Origin: Tatumella citrea
Lineage (GTDB): Bacteria; Pseudomonadota; Gammaproteobacteria; Enterobacterales; Enterobacteriaceae
DNA: 64,000 bases
NCBI RefSeq assembly: GCF_002163585.1
Contig: NZ_CP015579.1
Coordinates: 4,423,467 to 4,487,466 of the forward strand
Direction of reading: 5' to 3'
Shown here: piece by piece, positions 58,510 through 64,000 of the stretch
Layout: each line of letters starts with the position of its first letter
How positions within the stretch are numbered: the first letter of the stretch is position 1
Position numbers and translations under genes: made by a program
The notes under the pieces: generated by a model
Database searches by the model: none
Seen by the model: the letters and a program-made list of their open reading frames with translations, nothing else
What the model was told of the DNA's origin: nothing

Positions 58510-59451
58510 ATGTCACCAGGACTTATGGCATTAGCGTTAATCATTATTTTACTGGCAATCAGTTTTTTCAAATGTGTGCGGATTGTACCTCAGGCTGATC
58601 AATGGATTGTCGAACGATTAGGGAAATACCACAGTACACTCAACCCCGGCCTGAATATTCTGATCCCGTTTATTGACGTTGTCGCTTATAAAATGTCGGC
58701 CAAAGATCAGTTATTTGAAGTCAAAGGAATAGAAGGAATTACCAAAGATAATGCAACTGTCGGAGTGAACGCGATTTGCTTTATCCGGATTGCTGATCCT
58801 AATAAAGCAGCTTACGGTGTCGACAGTTACAGTGCTGCGGTACAAAACCTTGTGATGACCACCATCCGTAATGCTGTCGGTGGGATGAACCTGGATGATA
58901 CGCTGTCGAATCGTGATCAACTTGCGATTACTCTGCGAGCTAATATGGAAGAGCAGATGAATGACTGGGGACTGATCCTGAGAACCGTTGATATTCAGGA
59001 TATTACCCCGTCAGATTCGATGCGAAAATCGATGGAACAGCAGGCAGCCGCTGAGCGGGAACGTAAAGCCACAGAAACCCGCGCCGAAGGGAATAAAAAT
59101 GCGGCGATCCGCGAAGCGGAAGGGAAAAAACAGGCAATGATTTTAGATGCAGAAGCCAAACTGGAGGCTTCGCGTCGTGAAGCCGAAGCCATCGAAACAC
59201 TGGCCAGTGGTCAGAAAAAAGCGACAGAGCAGCTTGCTGAGGCACTGAGCGCTGCTGGTGGTCATCAGGCAATGTCTTTCCAACTGGCGAATAACTATGT
59301 GATGACACTCAGTGAATTGTCGAAGAGTGATAACGCTAAAGTCGTTGCGATGCCTGCAGACCTCGCGCAGGCAGTGGGAGGGTTACTGAACGCCGGTGCT
59401 CTGATGTCCGTAGGAGCAGAGGCTGTGTCCGGCAACGGCAAGAGCCGTTAA
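58510..59451 (+). CDS. qmcA: SPFH/stomatin-family protein QmcA-like
   Basis: A 313-residue protein (E. coli QmcA 305). An N-terminal membrane segment (GLMALALIIILLAISFFKCV) precedes the SPFH domain (RIVPQADQWIVERLGKYHST). Residues 180-250 are a charged Ala/Glu coiled coil (ERERKATETRAEGNKNAAIR). QmcA associates with FtsH/HflKC and NfeD partners. AAGGAGG lies 6 nt before the ATG. In E. coli the pair ybbK-qmcA lies elsewhere on the chromosome, so this is a relocated or second copy. Confidence 0.88.
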   Translation: MSPGLMALALIIILLAISFFKCVRIVPQADQWIVERLGKYHSTLNPGLNILIPFIDVVAYKMSAKDQLFEVKGIEGITKDNATVGVNAICFIRIADPNKAAYGVDSYSAAVQNLVMTTIRNAVGGMNLDDTLSNRDQLAITLRANMEEQMNDWGLILRTVDIQDITPSDSMRKSMEQQAAAERERKATETRAEGNKNAAIREAEGKKQAMILDAEAKLEASRREAEAIETLASGQKKATEQLAEALSAAGGHQAMSFQLANNYVMTLSELSKSDNAKVVAMPADLAQAVGGLLNAGALMSVGAEAVSGNGKSR

Positions 59452-59465
59452 CGGTCGAACATGTC

Positions 59466-59496
59466 ATGATAACCGTGGATCACCCACGGTTATCAT
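59466..59496. terminator. Bidirectional hairpin between qmcA and mnmE
   Basis: ATGATAACCGTGG and CCACGGTTATCAT pair over 13 bp around ATCAC, 14 nt after qmcA. The genes converge, so it can serve both. Confidence 0.7.
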
Positions 59497-59536
59497 TGCG
59501 GACTCCTGCTAAACAGCCCTTGAGGATATATGTCGG

Positions 59537-60901
59537 CTATTTCCCGATACAGAAACTTGAAAAAATGCGTCCCAGCAGGTCATCGGCGGTAAACTCACCG
59601 GTTATCTCGCTCAGAGCCTGCTGTGCCAGGCGTAACTCTTCTGCCAGTAACTCTCCGGCCCGTGCACCTACCAGCTGGTATTGCCCCTGCAAAAGGTGAG
59701 TGCCTGCTGCTTCCAGGGCTTCAAGATGGCGGCGGCGGGCAATAAATCCACCTTCAATATTCCCCGAGAACCCCATACTTTGTTTCAGGTGGTTGCGCAG
59801 CAGTTCAATCCCTGCACCGGTACGGGCTGACAAACGAATCAGCATGTGTCCGCCAGCCTGTTCAGCCCCGAGAGTTTCTCCGGTGATATCCGCTTTGTTA
59901 CGAATCACTGTAACCGGCAGGGCAGGCGGCAGGCGCGAAATAAAATCCGGCCAGATCTGTTGAGGGTCGGTAGCTGTAGTGGTGGTGCCATCTACCATAA
60001 ACAGTACGTGATCAGCCTGAGCTATCTCCTGCCAGGCACGTTCAATCCCAATACGCTCAACCTCATCACTGGATTCACGTAATCCGGCGGTATCTATAAT
60101 ATGCAGAGGCATTCCGTCGATATGGATATGCTCACGCAGAACATCGCGGGTGGTACCGGCAATGTCTGTAACAATGGCGGCTTCTCTGCCTGCCAGTGCA
60201 TTGAGCAGGCTGGATTTTCCGGCATTAGGGCGACCGGCAATCACCACTTTCATGCCTTCCCGTAACAGGCTGCCCTGGCGTGCCTCATTGCGTACGTTAT
60301 CTAAATCCTGCATCACCTGTTGTAGCTGTGCTTCAATTTTGCCGTCGGAAAGAAAATCGATCTCTTCGTCCGGGAAGTCGATGGCTGCCTCAACATAAAT
60401 ACGCAGATGCGTGAGTGCTTCAACGAGGTGATTGACCCGCTCGGAAAAAACACCCTGTAATGAGTTGACGGCGGAACGGGCCGCTTGTTCAGAGCTGGCA
60501 TCAATCAGGTCGGCGATTGCTTCTGCCTGAGCCAGATCCAGTTTGTCGTTCAGGAAGGCACGCTCAGAAAACTCTCCGGGCTTTGCAATGCGCAGGCCGG
60601 GTAACGCGACAACCCGTTTTAGTAATAAGTCGAGAATGACAGGACCACCATGTCCCTGCAGTTCCAGCACATCCTCACCGGTAAATGAGTTCGGGCCCGG
60701 GAACCACAGAGCAATGCCCTGGTCCAGCACTGTGCCATCAGCTTCCATAAACGGCAGGTAGTCGGCATAACGTGCTTTTGGCAGTTTACCTAAAATCTGT
60801 TGTGCAACCTCTGCTGCTTTCGGGCCGGAAATCCGGAGTATACCTACTCCACCGCGACCAGGTGGTGTTGCCTGGGCGACGATAGTATCGCTGTGGCTCA
60901 T
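59537..60901 (-). CDS. mnmE: tRNA uridine-34 modification GTPase MnmE (TrmE)
   Basis: A 454-residue protein from the ATG at 60901, equal to E. coli. The N-terminal formyl-THF-binding domain ([20 protein letters not shown]) is followed by helical and G domains with GRPNAGKSS (G1), TDIAGTTRD (G2), DTAGLRES (G3) and NKAD (G4). The C-terminal FCIGK contains the conserved Cys. With MnmG it makes cmnm5U34. An upstream in-frame start lies inside the preceding terminator and is rejected. Confidence 0.97.
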   Translation of the reverse strand: MSHSDTIVAQATPPGRGGVGILRISGPKAAEVAQQILGKLPKARYADYLPFMEADGTVLDQGIALWFPGPNSFTGEDVLELQGHGGPVILDLLLKRVVALPGLRIAKPGEFSERAFLNDKLDLAQAEAIADLIDASSEQAARSAVNSLQGVFSERVNHLVEALTHLRIYVEAAIDFPDEEIDFLSDGKIEAQLQQVMQDLDNVRNEARQGSLLREGMKVVIAGRPNAGKSSLLNALAGREAAIVTDIAGTTRDVLREHIHIDGMPLHIIDTAGLRESSDEVERIGIERAWQEIAQADHVLFMVDGTTTTATDPQQIWPDFISRLPPALPVTVIRNKADITGETLGAEQAGGHMLIRLSARTGAGIELLRNHLKQSMGFSGNIEGGFIARRRHLEALEAAGTHLLQGQYQLVGARAGELLAEELRLAQQALSEITGEFTADDLLGRIFSSFCIGK

Positions 60902-60923
60902 AGCTGTTCTCTCTTTACCAATA

Positions 60924-60948
60924 AAAAAGGCGGTCATAAGACCGCCTT
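60924..60948 (-). terminator. Terminator hairpin between yidC and mnmE
   Basis: On the minus strand GGCGGTC-TTAT-GACCGCC is followed by TTTTTTATT. It ends the rpmH-rnpA-yidD-yidC transcript; mnmE follows only 23 nt later. A second hairpin, CACGCAGCG-GTAA-CGCTGCGTG, lies at 60976-60997. Confidence 0.85.
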
Positions 60949-61005
60949 ATCATATCCTGAGTAACAATCACAAATCACGCAGCGGTAACGCTGCGTGAAT
61001 GATTA

Positions 61006-62649
61006 TCAGGCTTTTTTCTTACGACTGTGCAATCCGCGTTTTTCCAGACCACGATAGATCAGCTGCTGCTGAATAATGGTGACCAGGTTACTCACGATAT
61101 AGTACAGCACCAGACCTGACGGGAACCACAGGAAGAAGACCGTAAAGATCACCGGCATAAAGGTCATGATCTTCTGCTGCATCGGGTCGGCAACGGTAGT
61201 TGGTGACATCTTCTGGATGAAGAACATCGTTGCGCCCATCAGGATTGGCAGAATGTAGAACGGATCCTGAGCAGACAAATCGTGAATCCACAGGATAAAC
61301 GGCGCATGACGCAGTTCAACCGAGCCCATCAGCATGTAATACAGAGCCAGGAAGATTGGCATCTGAATAACCAGTGGCAGACAGCCCCCAAGCGGGTTCA
61401 CTTTCTCTTCTTTGTACAGCGCCATCATTTCCTGACTCATACGCTGCTTATCTTCGCCCATACGCTCACGCATGGCCTGGATTTTAGGTTGCAGCATGCG
61501 CATTTTAGCCATTGAGGTGTATTGCGCACGAGTCAGCGGATACATGATACCGCGGACAATAAAGGTAATAACGATAATGGAGAAGCCCCAGTTACCGATA
61601 AAGCTGTGGATGAACTTAAGCAGCTTGAACAGTGGCTGAGAGATAAACCACAACCAACCGTAATCTACAGTCAGATCCAGGTGTGGAGAGACTGCAGCCA
61701 TCTGGTCCTGAATTTCCGGACCTACCCACAGAGTAGCGTTCAGATCCTGTTCTGCACCGGCAGCTATAGTCACCGGAGTAGATTTATAGCCAACCGCAGC
61801 CAGGCCGTTGCCCAGGTTACTGGTATACAGTGTGTTGCTGCCGGAAGTCCGTGGGACCCAGGCGGTAGCAAAATACTGTTGCAGCATGGCAACCCAACCG
61901 TTATCGGTATTGACGTTCAGATTCTCGTTATCAGCAATAGTATCAAACTTGTATTTCTCATACTTTTCATTGCTGGTGGAGTACGCAGCGCCACGGAAAG
62001 TATGCAGTGCGAAGTTATTGCTTCCGGTATCACGAGATTTTGGTAATGCGATAGTTTGTTTCAACTGACCAAACATTGATACTTCCAGCGGCTGGGCTGA
62101 TTTGTTATCAACATGGTAGTCAACGTCGACCGCGTAACCGCCACGTTTGAAAACAAACGTTTTGGTATATACCGCACCATTCTCACCGGTCCAGGTCAGA
62201 GGAACACGCAGTTCAGTCTGGCCATCTGCCAGCTGATAGCTATCCTGGCTGGTGGTATACAGAGGACGCGCACCATTCGCCGGGTTGTCCGGACCATTAC
62301 GGCCGGTTAAACCACTTTGGGCCTGATACAGAAAATCAGGAGAGGTTTCCAGCAACTGGAATGGACGGGAAGACCCCAGTTTATCAGGGTAAGTGAGCAA
62401 CTGTGCCTGCTCTACATCGCCGCCACGGGTATTAATTTCAACAGACAATACGTCTGTTTTAACGGTAATCGTTTTGCCCTGACCACTGGCCGGAACGCCC
62501 TGGTTTGCGGCATCACCTGCGGTGCTGTTCGTATTCTGAGTGGTCTGGGTCTGCTGTGGCTGTGGATTGTGGTCCGTCTGCCAGGCTTGCCAGATCATAA
62601 AAGACACGAACAGAAAAGCGATGAAAAAGAGATTGCGTTGCGAATCCAT
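61006..62649 (-). CDS. yidC: Membrane protein insertase YidC
   Basis: A 547-residue protein (E. coli 548). Helix 1 ([20 protein letters not shown]) is followed by a large periplasmic beta-supersandwich domain, then the conserved five-helix core with [20 protein letters not shown] (C1 loop) and [20 protein letters not shown]. It inserts small membrane proteins alone or with SecYEG. It is co-transcribed with rnpA and yidD, 18 nt after yidD. Confidence 0.97.
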   Translation of the reverse strand: MDSQRNLFFIAFLFVSFMIWQAWQTDHNPQPQQTQTTQNTNSTAGDAANQGVPASGQGKTITVKTDVLSVEINTRGGDVEQAQLLTYPDKLGSSRPFQLLETSPDFLYQAQSGLTGRNGPDNPANGARPLYTTSQDSYQLADGQTELRVPLTWTGENGAVYTKTFVFKRGGYAVDVDYHVDNKSAQPLEVSMFGQLKQTIALPKSRDTGSNNFALHTFRGAAYSTSNEKYEKYKFDTIADNENLNVNTDNGWVAMLQQYFATAWVPRTSGSNTLYTSNLGNGLAAVGYKSTPVTIAAGAEQDLNATLWVGPEIQDQMAAVSPHLDLTVDYGWLWFISQPLFKLLKFIHSFIGNWGFSIIVITFIVRGIMYPLTRAQYTSMAKMRMLQPKIQAMRERMGEDKQRMSQEMMALYKEEKVNPLGGCLPLVIQMPIFLALYYMLMGSVELRHAPFILWIHDLSAQDPFYILPILMGATMFFIQKMSPTTVADPMQQKIMTFMPVIFTVFFLWFPSGLVLYYIVSNLVTIIQQQLIYRGLEKRGLHSRKKKA

Positions 62650-62667
62650 CGTTAATTTTCTCTGCTA

Positions 62668-62910
62668 TCAGTGTTTTTTTGGCGGCACAGGATCGTCACC
62701 ACCCGCGTTTAACGGGTGGCATTTTAATACGCGTTTCACCGTCAACCAACACCCTTTTATCACCCCGAAACGACGTAAGGCTTCGATCCCGTACTGGGAA
62801 CAGGTTGGATTGAATCGGCAATGAGGCCCCAGAAGAGGACTTATTGCCCGTTGATAAACGCGAATCAGTACAATCAGGAGCCGCGTGCCAGGCGACAATG
62901 ACGACGCCAT
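62668..62910 (-). CDS. yidD: Membrane protein insertion efficiency factor YidD
   Basis: An 80-residue protein (E. coli 85). The core [20 protein letters not shown] then [13 protein letters not shown] is nearly invariant. It assists YidC-dependent insertion as a peripheral inner-membrane protein. It overlaps rnpA by 37 nt in another frame, a conserved arrangement. The C-terminus (PVPPKKH) is shorter than in E. coli. Confidence 0.95.
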   Translation of the reverse strand: MASSLSPGTRLLIVLIRVYQRAISPLLGPHCRFNPTCSQYGIEALRRFGVIKGCWLTVKRVLKCHPLNAGGDDPVPPKKH

Positions 62911-63233
62911 AATTTCTCCAACACTTCCGTTAACGCAGGGTTATCGAGCTCCGCAATCCCTTTTTTAGCAACGATGACAAAATCCATCGCCGGAAGCTCG
63001 TGCTGGCGCAGACGAAAACTTTCCCGGGTCAAACGTTTGATCCGGTTACGTTCATGAGCGCGTTTTACGTGTTTCTTGGCGACGGTAAGACCGATGCGGG
63101 GATGCCCCAGCGAATTCTGGCGGCCGAGAATAGTTAATTGCGGCGTGCCAGCTCGTTGTGGCTGCTGGAAGACGAAAGTGAAATGACTGGGAGTTAACAA
63201 ACGTAACTCCCTGGGAAATGCGAGCTTACCCAC
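62874..63233 (-). CDS. rnpA: RNase P protein component
   Basis: A 119-residue protein, as in E. coli, starting with GTG ([20 protein letters not shown]). The RNR signature is [15 protein letters not shown]. It binds M1 RNA and helps cleave the 5' leaders of tRNA precursors. It starts 14 nt after rpmH. Confidence 0.97.
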   Translation of the reverse strand: MGKLAFPRELRLLTPSHFTFVFQQPQRAGTPQLTILGRQNSLGHPRIGLTVAKKHVKRAHERNRIKRLTRESFRLRQHELPAMDFVIVAKKGIAELDNPALTEVLEKLWRRHCRLARGS

Positions 63234-63247
63234 CAGGGTTCGCTTTA

Positions 63248-63400
<153 letters not shown>

Positions 63401-63486
63401 CTAAACTTGAGAATGTTCACTTGGTGACGCGTAGCAGAGTCAGTAAACCGACCGACGCCTCAGTGTATTTTATTTAAAGAGGCGGG

Positions 63487-63515
63487 ATTGTAATAACTGT
63501 ACAGTCCTGAGTCAA
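63487..63515 (-). promoter_or_regulatory. Strong sigma-70 promoter of rpmH
   Basis: On the minus strand TTGACT (63515-63510) and TACAAT (63492-63487) are 17 bp apart, putting transcription start near 63480 and a leader of about 90 nt before rpmH. Confidence 0.85.
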
Positions 63516-64000
63516 TTTACTTTGGCTAATAATGACACCTTTATGCCTGATTAAGTCAGTTTGCATAAGCCGCGGTTACCGGAATCCGGCAATCTGGCCA
63601 GCAAACAGGGTGAGAATTATACGGGCTTCCTTATAAAGAGCAAGGATCGTTGAGGATCATCTGGCGATCGCGGTTAAAAAAACTCCACGGCAGAGAGAGG
63701 AGATAACCCGTCCGGGTGGATCAGCATAAAGATTTTCGGGTCGAAGAGTACAGAGCGTGACCTCGTCGCTGTCATTCTAAAATCCTGTGGATAAAATGGG
63801 TAAAATCCGTGTAGAAAAGGAGGATCTCTTGCCCGCTTTGCGCTATGATCCGTCGTTCCGCTGATGATCCTTCCTGGTTATCCAGCGGTGATGATTTACA
63901 GATCGTTGCAGCAGGCGATTTCTCCGTCTGTATCAATAACTAGTGTTTTCAAAAGATTAGCACCGTTTCTTGTCTTATTTTTGTACCAGTGGAGTCCGCC
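63516..64000. other. dnaA leader/regulatory region with DnaA box and GATC sites
   Basis: No gene is visible here. TGTGGATAA at 63786-63794 is a perfect DnaA box (TTATCCACA on the minus strand); TTATCCAGC at 63878 is a poor second. GATC Dam sites are frequent from 63645 onward (at least eight). The last bases, TACCAGTGGAGTCCGCC, look like the ribosome-binding segment just before a rightward gene; the conserved rpmH-dnaA divergence makes dnaA the expected gene beginning at the window edge. Confidence 0.7.

Noticed and set aside
62874..62910. 37-nt overlap of yidD and rnpA as a possible annotation error
   Set aside because: Both proteins match their families over the overlap, and the same arrangement is conserved in enterics.

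Overview
The window is chromosomal DNA of an Enterobacterales species. Core proteins (TypA, GlnA, GlnG, SpoT, RecG, PstSCAB-PhoU, MnmE, YidC, RnpA, RpmH) match the Escherichia coli proteins in length and in nearly every motif, and the small RNA Spot 42 is almost unchanged. The accessory content (FAD/cytochrome c membrane dehydrogenase, OprB-type porin, periplasmic lactonase) suggests an Erwiniaceae-like sugar oxidiser such as Tatumella or Pantoea. That placement is inference. The right edge stops in what looks like the dnaA leader, close to the replication origin.

Layout. 1-8.7 kb: accessory sugar-acid region. A periplasmic cupin protein and a lactonase are followed by a LacI-controlled set: MFS transporter, LacI regulator, FMN-dependent 2-hydroxy-acid dehydrogenase, Asp/Glu-racemase-like protein, acid-sugar kinase and a YeaL-type membrane protein. 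The set shares 14-bp operators of the form TGTAAGCNNTTACA. 8.8-14.5 kb: a three-subunit periplasmic dehydrogenase, nudK and an OprB porin. 15.3-25.2 kb: spf (Spot 42), engB, a csrC-like RNA, yihI, hemN, glnG-glnL-glnA and typA; polA is not beside spf. 25.2-32.8 kb: two efflux systems around a LysR/AraC regulator pair; the outer-membrane component of the second system is broken. 33.1-36.1 kb: yihX, yihY, dtd, fabY. 36.1-47.3 kb: yicH, xanP, recG, trmH, spoT, rpoZ, gmk, ligB. 47.6-52.3 kb: the Pho-controlled pstSCAB-phoU operon. 52.5-57.9 kb: an MFS transporter, then a compact class II microcin locus. 58-63.4 kb: an NfeD/QmcA pair, then mnmE, yidC, yidD, rnpA and rpmH.

The most interesting locus is 53.8-57.9 kb. 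A 73-residue peptide has a double-glycine-type leader (MKELTMTEVQTVSGA) and is followed by a CvaA-like membrane fusion protein and a CvaB-like ABC exporter with an N-terminal C39 peptidase. The peptidase keeps C32, H105 and D121. I do not recognise the 58-residue predicted mature peptide as any microcin I know, and no immunity gene is evident. A Fur-like box and a plausible promoter lie upstream, in AT-rich DNA.

Functional links. The left third looks like a module for taking up, oxidising and catabolising sugars and sugar acids: porin, periplasmic lactonase and dehydrogenase, then a cytoplasmic transporter, dehydrogenase and kinase. The middle is nitrogen control and translation/stringent-response housekeeping. 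The right third is phosphate uptake, bacteriocin export and the origin-proximal tRNA-modification/membrane-insertase/RNase P block.
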